Shown: piece after piece, positions 33,937-41,884 of the stretch | Position numbering within the stretch: position 1 is the stretch's first letter | How the letters are laid out: every line of letters starts with the position of its first letter | DNA from: JAXMCI01 sp046349435 | GTDB taxonomy: Bacteria > Pseudomonadota > Alphaproteobacteria > Dongiales > Dongiaceae | Direction: 5' to 3' | Length of the DNA: 64,000 bases | Assembly: GCA_046349435.1 (NCBI GenBank) | Contig: JAXMCI010000005.1 | Coordinates: forward strand, 62,001 to 126,000 | Made by a program: the position numbers and the translations under genes | The notes under the pieces: model-generated | Databases searched by the model: none | Told to the model about the DNA's origin: nothing | The model's input: only the letters and a program-made list of their open reading frames with translations

Positions 33937-35283
33937 TCAGGCCAGCGGTTCGATCAGTCCCACCCGCGTGAGGTCGGCGGCGGCGGCGGCGAGCTCGGCG
34001 AAGGGCAGCCCGGCCCGCTCGGCGGTCTCGAGCAGGGAGCTTCGCCCGTCCGCCTGGTTCAGCACCCAGAGCAGCGCCATCTGCCGGTCCGGCGCGGTGC
34101 CGCCGGCGCCGAGCGCCGGGTAGAGGCCGCGGCGGCCGAGCTGCGGCTCGCCCTTGGGGCTGAGGCTGAGATGGACCCGGTTCGCCTCGAGCAGCTCGAC
34201 CAGCCGGCGCAGCAGCGCCAGGGCCCGGGCGAGGCTGTCGCCCCGCAGCAGGCCGAGATCGTCGGCCGAGCTGTGATACTCGTCATACTCGCCGTGCGGC
34301 GTGCGCATCAGGCAGCCCACCGGCAGGTCGAAGCCGGGCGAGCAGTACTGGCGCTCGTCATAGCCGAAGGGCGTGAAGGGCCGGATCTCGGCTGCCTCGC
34401 CGGCATGCTGCAGCAGGTGCGCCATGGCGCGGTCGATGGCGGCATCGCCGCGCCGGCTCCGCTTGTAGGTGAAGCCGCCGCCGTCGCCCAGGCAGGACAG
34501 CACCAGCCCGTGGTCGATGCGCGGCAGGATCGGCTCGTTGCGGGCGAGCCAGGTCAGCGAGCCGATGGTGCCGGGCACGAAGACGAAGCGGTAGGTCAGC
34601 CGCGGCGCGCGCTGCGCCAGCCAGCGCGCCAGCTCGGTCGCCACGACGATGCCGGAGAGGTTGTCGTTGGCGAGGGAGGGGTGGCAGATGTGGCAGGAGA
34701 ACAGCACGGTGCGGTCGGTCTCGCCGGGGATGACGCACTCGCCGTAGGTGAGATGGCCCGGCTCCAGGGTGGCGTCGATGGTCACCCGGTAGGCGGGGTC
34801 GTGCAGCTGCTCCAGCTGCCGCTGGCTGAGGCAGAAGCCCCAGTCGTCGCCGTAGAGCGACTTGCGGTAGGGAATCCAGTCCGGCCGCTCGGGCAGGCTG
34901 TGCAGGTGGTCGCGCAGCTCGGCCAGCGTCACCAGCCGGTCGACCGGCCGGCTGTAGTGGACGACGTGCAGGTTGCTGTCGGCGAAGTCGATGACCCGGG
35001 TGCCGTCGAGCCGGGCGATTGAGGCGCCGCGGATGTTCCATTCCGGCGGCACCCGCCAGTCGAAGACGGGGCTGCCGGAGGGCACCTCGGTGCGGGCCAG
35101 CGGGATCCGCCGGGCGATCACCGACAGCGTGCGGCGGAGGCCGTCGCCGGTCGTGCTGCGGCAGATCGGGAACAGCTCCTCGGCCAGCTGCAGCATGGCG
35201 GCCGCCTCGGGCTCCGGTGCGTCCTGGGGCGCGGTCGCGAGCTCGGCTGCAATCCGGTGGTCGGCGAGAGAAACGTGGTTCAT
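33937..35283 (-). CDS. DUF4910/aminopeptidase-like domain protein
   Basis: A 448-residue protein with an N-terminal winged region, a zinc-peptidase-like core and a C-terminal helical domain. Motifs are ELFPICRSTTGDGLRRTL, ECVIPGETDRTVLFSCHICH, PSLANDNLSGIVVATELA and EYDEYHSSADDL, typical of the M28-related aminopeptidase-like proteins encoded in many polysaccharide clusters. The precise substrate is unknown. ATG 35283 is chosen; it lacks a strong ribosome site but lies 35 bases after a sigma-54 site. It heads the minus-strand unit with MBOAT and SGNH genes. Confidence 0.82.
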   Translation of the reverse strand: MNHVSLADHRIAAELATAPQDAPEPEAAAMLQLAEELFPICRSTTGDGLRRTLSVIARRIPLARTEVPSGSPVFDWRVPPEWNIRGASIARLDGTRVIDFADSNLHVVHYSRPVDRLVTLAELRDHLHSLPERPDWIPYRKSLYGDDWGFCLSQRQLEQLHDPAYRVTIDATLEPGHLTYGECVIPGETDRTVLFSCHICHPSLANDNLSGIVVATELARWLAQRAPRLTYRFVFVPGTIGSLTWLARNEPILPRIDHGLVLSCLGDGGGFTYKRSRRGDAAIDRAMAHLLQHAGEAAEIRPFTPFGYDERQYCSPGFDLPVGCLMRTPHGEYDEYHSSADDLGLLRGDSLARALALLRRLVELLEANRVHLSLSPKGEPQLGRRGLYPALGAGGTAPDRQMALLWVLNQADGRSSLLETAERAGLPFAELAAAAADLTRVGLIEPLA

Positions 35284-35317
35284 GGCGCGGCTGCTGTTCC
35301 CGTTCACCTGCTCGGCA

Positions 35318-35332
35318 GCAATATCCGTACCA
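35318..35332 (-). promoter_or_regulatory. sigma-54 promoter for the aminopeptidase-like/MBOAT/SGNH unit
   Basis: Minus-strand reading TGGTACGGATATTGC differs from consensus at one position. Its -12 C is 35 bases before ATG 35283. Confidence 0.65.
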
Positions 35333-35475
35333 GCGGCGCCACCAGCGGCCCGCAGGTGCGCCATCGCCGGCGGTGGGACCGTCGCGGAGGGCCCGACTGT
35401 AAGGAACGCCCGAAGGCTGTCGGCCGATGTTACGCTGGGTGCCGGCCTGGCCGGGCAATCGGCCCGCCGGGCGGA

Positions 35476-35490
35476 TGGCACGGAACTTGA
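35476..35490 (+). promoter_or_regulatory. sigma-54 promoter for the HAD-UbiA gene
   Basis: TGGCACGGAACTTGA has a perfect -24 half and a one-base change (C to A) in the -12 half. It ends 67 bases before ATG 35557 and is back to back with the site at 35318. Confidence 0.55.
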
Positions 35491-35556
35491 CAGCCATTCG
35501 TGACAGGGTGCGCGCCGGTCCCTCCCGGCGCGGTCGGCCCTGCGAGGAGGTTGCCC

Positions 35557-37059
35557 ATGTCCCAGCTTGCCGCCGACGACTGCGCGGCGCGCCCGGCGCT
35601 CGAGGAGCCGCCGCTGGTGATCGATCTCGACGGCACGCTGCTGCGCTCCGACATGCTGGTCGAGACCTTCTCGGTGCTGCTGGCCGGCTCGCCGGCGGCG
35701 GCGCTGGGCGCCCTGCCGTCGCTGCGCGCCGGCAAGGCCGCGTTCAAGGCGCATGTCGCGGGCGCCGTCGAGGTCGATGTCGCCGCCCTGCCGTGGAATG
35801 CGGCGGTGCTCGACCTGATCGCCGCCGAGCAGGCGCGCGGCCGGCGGATCTATCTCGCCTCGGCCGCCGACCGGCGGCTGGTCGAGAAGGTGGCCGAGTT
35901 CCTCGGGCCGTTCGACGGGATCTTCGCCTCGGACGCCGACACCAACCTCTCCGGCCGCACCAAGGCGGACGCGCTCTGCGCCGCCTTCGGCGAGGGCGGC
36001 TTCGACTATGCCGGCAACGCCGCGGTCGACCTGAAGGTCTGGGAGCGGGCGCGCCACCCGATCGTCGTCAATGCCCCGGCGCGGCTGGAGCGGCGGGTGC
36101 GGGCGCGCTGGCCGGCGGCGCAGGTGCTGGCGCCCCGCGAGTTCCGGCCGGCCGCGCTGCTGCGCGCGCTGCGGGTCCACCAGTGGCTGAAGAACCTGCT
36201 GCTCGCGGTGCCGCTGCTCGGCGCCCACGAGTTCGCGCCGGCGCAGCTGCTGCACTGCCTGATCGCCTTCTTCGCCTTCAGCCTGTGCGCGTCGGGCGTC
36301 TACGTCATCAACGACCTGCTCGACCTGGAGCGCGACCGGCGCCACCGCACCAAGCGCAACCGCCCCTTCGCCGCCGGCACCGTGCCGGTGCTGACCGGGC
36401 TGGTGATGGTGCCGCTGCTGCTGCTCGCCAGCCTGGCGCTGGCGCTCGTGGTCGGGCCGGGCTTCCTCGGCATCCTCGCCCTCTACTTCGCGGCGACGCT
36501 GGCCTATTCGCTGGTGCTCAAGCGGCAGATGATGCTCGACGTCGTCGTGCTGGCGGGGCTCTACGGGGTGCGGATGCTGGCGGGCGCGGTCGCCACCGGG
36601 ATCGCGCTCTCCGCCTGGCTGGGCGCCTTCTCGCTGTTCCTCTTCACCAGCCTGGCGCTGATCAAGCGGGCGTCCGAGCTGGCCGACCGCGCGGCGGCCG
36701 GGCTGGGCGACCCGGCCGGCCGCGGCTACCGGGTGACCGACCTGCCGATCGTCGAGGCGCTGGCCGCGGCGAGCGGCTTCACCGCGATCCTGGTCTTCGG
36801 CCTCTATCTCCACAGCGATGCCGTGGCGCTGCTCTATCGCTCGCCCAACCGGCTGTGGCTGGTCTGCGTCATTCTCGTCTACTGGCTGGGACGCGTGCTG
36901 ATCCTGACCCACCGCAACGAGATGCATGAGGATCCGGTCGTCTTCGCCGCCACCGACCGGACCAGCCAGGCCTTGTGCCGCGCTCTCGCTGGCCGTGATC
37001 CTGTCGAGCCTGTGAGGAGGGATCCGGCGGGCGCCGCCCGCCGGATCCCGGTCGGCTAG
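35557..37059 (+). CDS. HAD hydrolase-UbiA prenyltransferase fusion
   Basis: A 500-residue two-domain protein. Residues about 20-200 form a HAD phosphatase-like domain (VIDLDGTLLRSDM). Residues about 215-480 are a UbiA-type membrane prenyltransferase with about nine helices; its first Asp-rich motif is in VINDLLDLERDRRHR. Such fusions resemble enzymes moving a phosphorylated sugar to a polyprenyl phosphate, as in decaprenyl-phosphoribose synthesis, and could make a lipid-linked donor for the exopolymer. GAGGAGG lies seven bases before ATG 35557, which fixes the start. It converges on the PEP-CTERM gene with a four-base stop overlap. Confidence 0.87.
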   Translation: MSQLAADDCAARPALEEPPLVIDLDGTLLRSDMLVETFSVLLAGSPAAALGALPSLRAGKAAFKAHVAGAVEVDVAALPWNAAVLDLIAAEQARGRRIYLASAADRRLVEKVAEFLGPFDGIFASDADTNLSGRTKADALCAAFGEGGFDYAGNAAVDLKVWERARHPIVVNAPARLERRVRARWPAAQVLAPREFRPAALLRALRVHQWLKNLLLAVPLLGAHEFAPAQLLHCLIAFFAFSLCASGVYVINDLLDLERDRRHRTKRNRPFAAGTVPVLTGLVMVPLLLLASLALALVVGPGFLGILALYFAATLAYSLVLKRQMMLDVVVLAGLYGVRMLAGAVATGIALSAWLGAFSLFLFTSLALIKRASELADRAAAGLGDPAGRGYRVTDLPIVEALAAASGFTAILVFGLYLHSDAVALLYRSPNRLWLVCVILVYWLGRVLILTHRNEMHEDPVVFAATDRTSQALCRALAGRDPVEPVRRDPAGAARRIPVG

Positions 37060-37652
37060 GTCGTCTTGCTCCGGCGGCGACGCACCGCCGTGAAGCCCAG
37101 CAGGCCGGTGCCGAGCAGGGCCACCGAGGTGGGCTCGAACACCGGGGAGGCCGAGCCGGCCGCCAGGGTGAACTTCGCGTCCACCTTGTAGCTGTCGGTC
37201 GTGCCGTAGCCGCTGAACGTCTCGTTGCTCAGCACGATCGTCAGCTGGGAGCCATCCGCGAGATTGATGATCCCCGGCCCGGACCAGTTGATCTCGCCGT
37301 TGGACCACCAGCCGTAGTAGGAGACGGTTTCGGTCCCGGTTCCCGAGATCGAGCCGCTGCCGACCGGCTGGGTGAAGTTGAACGTGACCTTCAGGTTGTC
37401 CGTGTCCGTCCCGGACCAGTTGCCGTCGTTCGAGGTGATCGACAGGTAGTTGTTGATCGTGAACGGCACGCCGCTGGTCAGGTTCAGGTTGAGCGAGCTT
37501 GGGCTGAACGTCCCGGTGAACGACAGGTCATTGCCGCTCGGTCCCAGATCCTGGAAAGTCGCCGTGCCGACGACCGGCGTGGCGCTGGCTGCAGCTGTCA
37601 GACCGATTGTCGCTATCGCAGCCAATAGCGACGTTCGGAGGGCCTTGAACAT
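37056..37652 (-). CDS. PEP-CTERM-type exosortase substrate protein
   Basis: A 198-residue exported protein. It has a signal peptide (FKALRTSLLAAIATIGLTAA, cleavage near ASA). A Ser/Thr/Asn/Gly-rich beta domain without Cys follows. The C-terminal sorting signal is FEPTSVALLGTGLLGFTA followed by VRRRRSKTT: motif, membrane helix and Arg cluster as in PEP-CTERM proteins. The usual Pro-Glu-Pro reads Phe-Glu-Pro. It is the only clear PEP-CTERM protein in the window and is probably sorted by the exosortase encoded at 5601. GGAGGAG precedes ATG 37652 and a sigma-54 promoter lies just upstream. Confidence 0.93.
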   Translation of the reverse strand: MFKALRTSLLAAIATIGLTAAASATPVVGTATFQDLGPSGNDLSFTGTFSPSSLNLNLTSGVPFTINNYLSITSNDGNWSGTDTDNLKVTFNFTQPVGSGSISGTGTETVSYYGWWSNGEINWSGPGIINLADGSQLTIVLSNETFSGYGTTDSYKVDAKFTLAAGSASPVFEPTSVALLGTGLLGFTAVRRRRSKTT

Positions 37653-37702
37653 AGTCTCCTCCATTCGTTGGACGACCGGGAAAACCGGTCCCGCTCGAAG
37701 GA

Positions 37703-37717
37703 GCAAGGGCTATGCCA
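37703..37717 (-). promoter_or_regulatory. sigma-54 promoter for the PEP-CTERM gene
   Basis: Minus-strand reading TGGCATAGCCCTTGC followed by T matches the -24/-12 consensus with exact spacing. The -12 C is 51 bases before ATG 37652. Known PEP-CTERM systems use RpoN with PrsK/PrsR, which fits. Confidence 0.75.
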
Positions 37718-37780
37718 AACTGGATAGCACTTCGCGCGCAGTGCGTTGTCGCCGTTGCTTGGACCTGCGCGTCAGCCGGA

Positions 37781-37790
37781 TGTCCGGACA
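37781..37790. promoter_or_regulatory. palindrome between divergent sigma-54 promoters
   Basis: TGTCCGGACA is a perfect ten-base palindrome located between the two divergent sigma-54 sites at 37703 and 37831. It could be an activator site; a role is inferred from position only. Confidence 0.35.
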
Positions 37791-37830
37791 GCTTACGAGT
37801 TCTGTCGGGAATGTCGGCACAATCGCCCTC

Positions 37831-37845
37831 TGGCCTTTTTCTTGC
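37831..37845 (+). promoter_or_regulatory. sigma-54 promoter for a GT39-like gene
   Basis: TGGCCTTTTTCTTGC has GG and GC at the right distance, a T-rich spacer and a TTGCA -12 half. The -12 C is 40 bases before ATG 37885. Confidence 0.6.
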
Positions 37846-37884
37846 ACCCTCGCTTCTCGACCCATCAGGCCAGGATCGATCGGC

Positions 37885-39489
37885 ATGTCGTCCGCGACAG
37901 ATCTTCAGCCGGCCAGGCGCGCATCCCGCGGGGTGGACGTGCCGGCCGCCGCCGGACGCGGCGAGTCCCTCCGCCGGCGGATTCTGTCGTGCCCGGCGGC
38001 GAGGCTGCCCCTGCTGATCGCCATCGCCGCGGCTCTCTGGGCCGTCGGCATCGGCCAGCGCTGGCTGTGGCTCGACGAGCTGCTGTCGGTGAATTTCGCG
38101 GCGAACGGCCCGTGGGTCACCCTGGTCACGGTGCTGCGCTACGACGTCCACCCGCCGCTCTACTACCTGCAGCTCAGCCTGTGGATGCTGGTCGGGCAGG
38201 GCGACCTCTGGCTGATGGCCAACTCGCTGTTCTGGCATACCGCGGCGATCGCCCTGCTGGTGCATGGCGTCGGCGCGCTGCACGGCGCGCGCGCCGGGTG
38301 GGCGGCGGGGCTGCTGCTGGCGGTCTCGCCGGCCGCCCTGCTCTACGACGACCAGGTGCGCATGTACGCCTTCCTGATGTTCCTGATCGTCTGGGCCTGG
38401 TACGCCCAGGCGCGCTGGCTGGAGGGCAAGGCGGGCCGGCACGGCGGGCTCTGGCTGGTGCTGTCGCAGGCGGCGGTGACGGCCAGCCACGCGGCGGGGT
38501 TGCTGATGCTCTCGGGCATCGTCGTCCTCGGCGCGGTCACCGTGCTGCGGCCCCGCTGCCGGCACCGGCTCGCTCGCTGGCTGCTGCTCGAGGGCGCCGT
38601 CCTGCTGCTGGCGCTGCCCGGCATCGCGATCGGGCTGATGCGCGGCGTCGGCCATCTCCGCACGCCGGGGCTGCAGGACCTGCTGGCGATCGCGACGTTC
38701 CTCGCCGGCGGCAGCCAGCTTCCGGCGGTGGCGTCGCTGGCCATGGCCGCGGCGGTCGCGGCGGCGCTCGCGCTCGCCGCCTGGCGGGCGCGCGGCGCGG
38801 CGCTGTCGATCGCGACCCTGCTCGCGGTGCCGCTGCTGCTGGCGGCGCTGGCGAGCCACCTGGCGCGGCCGGTCTGGATCGAGCGCCTCTTCGTCCCCCT
38901 GATCCCGTGCCTCTGCCTGTGCCTGGCCGTCGGCCTCTGCGGCCGTCCGGTGCGGCGGCGGGCGGACGTCGCCCTGCTGCTGCTCGCAGCGGCCTGGGCC
39001 GGCGCAGGGCTGGCGGCGCAGGCCACCCGCGTCAAGGTCGATGGCTTCCATCGCGTCGCCGAGGCGCTGCGCGGGCAGGCGCGGCCCGGCGACCTCGTGC
39101 TGGTCGACGGCGACTTCGCCTACTGGTCCTTCATGTGGTCCTTCGCCGGGCCGGGCTGGGGCGAGGCGCGCCACGCTTCGGTCGCCAATGCCGACTGGGA
39201 CCGCCTGCTGCGCCGGCTGCCGCGACAGCTCGTCGCCGCGCTGGACCTCAGCGAGGCGGACACGCTCGAGGAGCGCGGCGGCATCGCCCTGGCGATGTGG
39301 GATCGGCGCGCCGCCCTGCCGCCCGCCCGCGGCCGGATCTGGCTGATCCGCAACGCGGCGTCGCCCGGCGTGCAGCTGCCCGGGCGCTTGCTCGCCGAGC
39401 AGCGCGTGCTGAGCCAGATCAGGGTCGAGGACTGGGTGCCGGTGCCCTCCGCCGCGGCGGGCGACCCCGCGCTGCCGGCGAGGTACTAG
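37885..39489 (+). CDS. GT39-like membrane glycosyltransferase
   Basis: A 534-residue polytopic protein with about ten membrane helices and a periplasmic C-terminal domain. The first loop after helix 1 has WLWLDELLSVNFAANGPW with the Asp-Glu of GT-C/PMT-like enzymes, and RYDVHPPLYYLQLSLWMLVG is a typical second motif. It likely transfers a sugar from a polyprenyl-phosphate donor to a polymer or protein. ATG 37885 lies 40 bases after a sigma-54 promoter, with AGGA at workable spacing. Confidence 0.8.
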   Translation: MSSATDLQPARRASRGVDVPAAAGRGESLRRRILSCPAARLPLLIAIAAALWAVGIGQRWLWLDELLSVNFAANGPWVTLVTVLRYDVHPPLYYLQLSLWMLVGQGDLWLMANSLFWHTAAIALLVHGVGALHGARAGWAAGLLLAVSPAALLYDDQVRMYAFLMFLIVWAWYAQARWLEGKAGRHGGLWLVLSQAAVTASHAAGLLMLSGIVVLGAVTVLRPRCRHRLARWLLLEGAVLLLALPGIAIGLMRGVGHLRTPGLQDLLAIATFLAGGSQLPAVASLAMAAAVAAALALAAWRARGAALSIATLLAVPLLLAALASHLARPVWIERLFVPLIPCLCLCLAVGLCGRPVRRRADVALLLLAAAWAGAGLAAQATRVKVDGFHRVAEALRGQARPGDLVLVDGDFAYWSFMWSFAGPGWGEARHASVANADWDRLLRRLPRQLVAALDLSEADTLEERGGIALAMWDRRAALPPARGRIWLIRNAASPGVQLPGRLLAEQRVLSQIRVEDWVPVPSAAAGDPALPARY

Positions 39490-40098
39490 GATGCCGGCGT
39501 CGGCTGCCGCCGGGCGGCGGTGCGGGTCGGGCCGAATGCCGTCTCAGAAGAAAAAGCGCCGGCAGATGTCGTGCGTTTCGCCGGCAAAGCTTGCGCCTGC
39601 TGACGTCTCACCTTGGGGGAACATGAGACGTCGAGTCCAGTTGCACGACGCGCTGCGCCGCTCCCCCTTTGGTGTGGGTGCCTGTAGGAGCGGGCATGAT
39701 CATCGGGCCGCCGTCGCGCCCGGCCGGGCAGGGTGGTGCGGGATCTGCCGGTTACGACTGAGCGGATGCATGCGGCCCTTCCGGTGGCGGAAGCGTCCTG
39801 CTGTTGCCGGACACTCCGATCTGGCGACGTTCGACACCGAACGTCGTGCTGATACTCAGCAATCCGCGTGCCATGGCTTGCGACGGCTCGTTTCTTTCTC
39901 GGCGGCGGCATTGAGTGCGGCGGGCGTCGGCGACGCTGCCACCTGCCTGGCGAACCTTACGGCTGGACCCGGCGCCCCGCCCTCCCGTGCGGCGGCCCGG
40001 CATCGCAGCCCTTCTCCGGCGGCGCGCGGAGGCTCATCATGCCGCCGGTCGCAGCCGGCATGATCCGCGCACCAGCTCCACAACCCGAGGGATCATCG
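39490..40098. other. gene-free region with orphan sigma-54 promoter and inverted repeats
   Basis: About 610 bases with no convincing gene. It contains a perfect sigma-54 site reading leftward (39859-39873). A hairpin GACGTTCG-ACAC-CGAACGTC (39826-39845) lies at its predicted transcript start. A second inverted repeat has arms GACGTCTCA (39602-39610) and TGAGACGTC (39624-39632). Short leftward frames of about 20-30 codons exist but none has clear coding character. Confidence 0.5.
39859..39873 (-). promoter_or_regulatory. orphan sigma-54 promoter
   Basis: Minus-strand reading TGGCACGCGGATTGC matches every conserved consensus position. It points into the gene-free stretch 39490-39846, so it would make a small RNA, a very short message or a relic transcript. 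Confidence 0.6.
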
Positions 40099-41004
40099 AT
40101 GGCGCTCTATCTCGTGACCGGCGGCTGCGGCTTCATCGGCTCGCATCTCGGCCGCTCCCTGCTCGCCGCCGGCCACCGGGTGCGGATCCTCGACGACCTC
40201 TCGACAGGCCGCCGCGAGCGGGCGCCGGGCGGCGCCGAGCTGGTGGTCGGCAGCATCCTGGACGCGGCCGCCGTGGAGGCGGCGATGACTGGCGTCGAAG
40301 GCTGCTTCCATCTCGCCGCGATCGCCTCGGTCACCCGCTCGACCGAGGATTGGAGCGGCACCCATGCGGTCAATCTCGGCGGCGCCGTGCGCGTGCTCGA
40401 GGCGGCGGCCCGGCGCGGCATCCCCGTGGTCTATGCCTCGTCGGCGGCCGTCTACGGCGAGCCGGAGCGGCTGCCGCTCGACGAGGGGGTTCAGCCGCGC
40501 CCGCTGACCGCCTACGGCGCCGACAAGCTCGGCTGCGAGCTGCATGCGCGGGCCGGCGGCCTGGTGCACGGGCTGCGCAGCTTCGGCCTGCGCTTCTTCA
40601 ACGTCTACGGCCCCGGCCAGGACCCGCATTCGCCCTATTCGGGCGTGATCTCCCGCTTCTGCGAGCGGATCGCCGCCGGGCGGCCGGTCGCCATCTTCGG
40701 CGACGGCGCGCAGTCGCGCGACTTCGTCCATGTCGCCGACGTCGTGCGCCACCTGATGGCGGCCCTGCCGATGGCGAGCGGCGCGGCGCCGGTGGTCAAT
40801 GTCTGCACCGGGCAGGCGGTGACCGTCGGCGAGCTCGCCGAGGCGGTCATGGCCGCGGCCGGCCGGCGCGTGCCGGTCGAGCACGAGCCGGCCCGCGCCG
40901 GCGAGATCCGGCATTCCGTGGGATCGCCGGAGGCCGCGGCGCAGCGCTTCGGCTTCCGCGCGGCGACGGGCCTCGCGGGGGGGCTGGCGACGATCGTCGG
41001 GTGA
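40099..41004 (+). CDS. UDP-glucose 4-epimerase-like NAD-dependent epimerase
   Basis: A 301-residue extended SDR. The N-terminal MALYLVTGGCGFIGSHLGRS is the NAD motif. The catalytic Tyr-Lys is changed in spacing to YGADK (LTAYGADKLGCELH), with YASSAAVYGEP and FFNVYGPGQDPHSPYSGV as in GalE/WbpP-type enzymes. It probably epimerises a UDP-sugar for the polymer. The ATG at 40099 follows a CGAGGG element. It converges with the aldolase. Confidence 0.9.
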   Translation: MALYLVTGGCGFIGSHLGRSLLAAGHRVRILDDLSTGRRERAPGGAELVVGSILDAAAVEAAMTGVEGCFHLAAIASVTRSTEDWSGTHAVNLGGAVRVLEAAARRGIPVVYASSAAVYGEPERLPLDEGVQPRPLTAYGADKLGCELHARAGGLVHGLRSFGLRFFNVYGPGQDPHSPYSGVISRFCERIAAGRPVAIFGDGAQSRDFVHVADVVRHLMAALPMASGAAPVVNVCTGQAVTVGELAEAVMAAAGRRVPVEHEPARAGEIRHSVGSPEAAAQRFGFRAATGLAGGLATIVG

Positions 41005-41033
41005 GGGCGGCCCCGGCCCGGGCGTATCCCCGG

Positions 41034-41828
41034 CTACCGCCAGGGCGCCGGGTACCTGGTGCCCTTGAACCGGCCGAAGGCGCTCTTCAGCGGCTTGGCC
41101 AGGAAGCCCACGTCCGCGCCCAGCCCGATCAGCCGGAAGCCCTGCTCCACGCGCCGGGCGACGTCCTCCTCGTCCCAGGCCATCAGCCCGGCGGCGACGT
41201 CGTGCGCGCGGGCGATGCCGAGGATGCGCAGGATGTCCTCGGCGACGCCGGGACCCTCCCAGTGGCCGAGATGGCCGCAGCTCGCCGAGAGGTCGGCCGG
41301 CCCGAAGAAGATCGCCTCCAGCCCCTCGACGCGGACGATGTTGTCGAAGTCGGCCGCGGCCTGCCGGGTCTCGATGATCGGGATCACCATCGTCTCGCGG
41401 TCGGCGATGGCGAGGTACTCCTGCAGGCGCAGCCCCCAGTGCACGGCGCGCTCGCCGCCGACGCCGCGGATGCCGCGCCCGGGATAGCGCGCATACTGGA
41501 AGCCCTCCTCGACGTCGGCGGCGGAGCGCACCAGCGGCAGGATGACGCCGTCGACGCCGAGGTCGAGCGCCCGCTTGACGGTGTCGATGCGGAAGGCCGG
41601 CACCCGCGTCAGCACCGCCGCGCCGCTGCCGCGCGCCGCCCGCGCATGGGCGACCACGTCCTTGTAGTCGAGGCTGCCATGCTCCATGTCGACGCAGATC
41701 CAGTCGGCGCCGAGCTCGACCACGATCTCGGTCACCGTCGGGTCCGACAGCGTGATCCACACGCCGTAGGCCGGCGAGCCGCCCGCCAGCCTGGCGCGCA
41801 GCGGGTTCTTCATGTTGAGGAAGGTCAT
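41034..41828 (-). CDS. HpcH/HpaI-family aldolase
   Basis: A 264-residue class II pyruvate-type aldolase. GADWICVDMEHGSLDY, VLTRVPAFRIDTVKRALDLG and GVILPLVRSAADVE match 2-keto-3-deoxy-L-rhamnonate or 4-hydroxy-2-oxoheptanedioate aldolases; the metal-binding Glu and Asp appear in ETRQAAADFDNI and FFGPADLSAS. It splits a 2-keto-3-deoxy acid into pyruvate and an aldehyde. ATG 41828 follows GGGAGAGAG. The broken sugar genes at 45253-45668 suggest a larger catabolic group once existed here. Confidence 0.88.
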   Translation of the reverse strand: MTFLNMKNPLRARLAGGSPAYGVWITLSDPTVTEIVVELGADWICVDMEHGSLDYKDVVAHARAARGSGAAVLTRVPAFRIDTVKRALDLGVDGVILPLVRSAADVEEGFQYARYPGRGIRGVGGERAVHWGLRLQEYLAIADRETMVIPIIETRQAAADFDNIVRVEGLEAIFFGPADLSASCGHLGHWEGPGVAEDILRILGIARAHDVAAGLMAWDEEDVARRVEQGFRLIGLGADVGFLAKPLKSAFGRFKGTRYPAPWR

Positions 41829-41884
41829 GCGCTCTCTCCCGGTCGGCCGCGGCGCGCCGGACGCCGGCGCGCGCCGCCGGCCCA

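Noticed and set aside
33937..37308. A 1123-residue version of the aminopeptidase-like protein
   Set aside because: The extra N-terminal part is antisense to the HAD-UbiA gene; the supported start is 35283.
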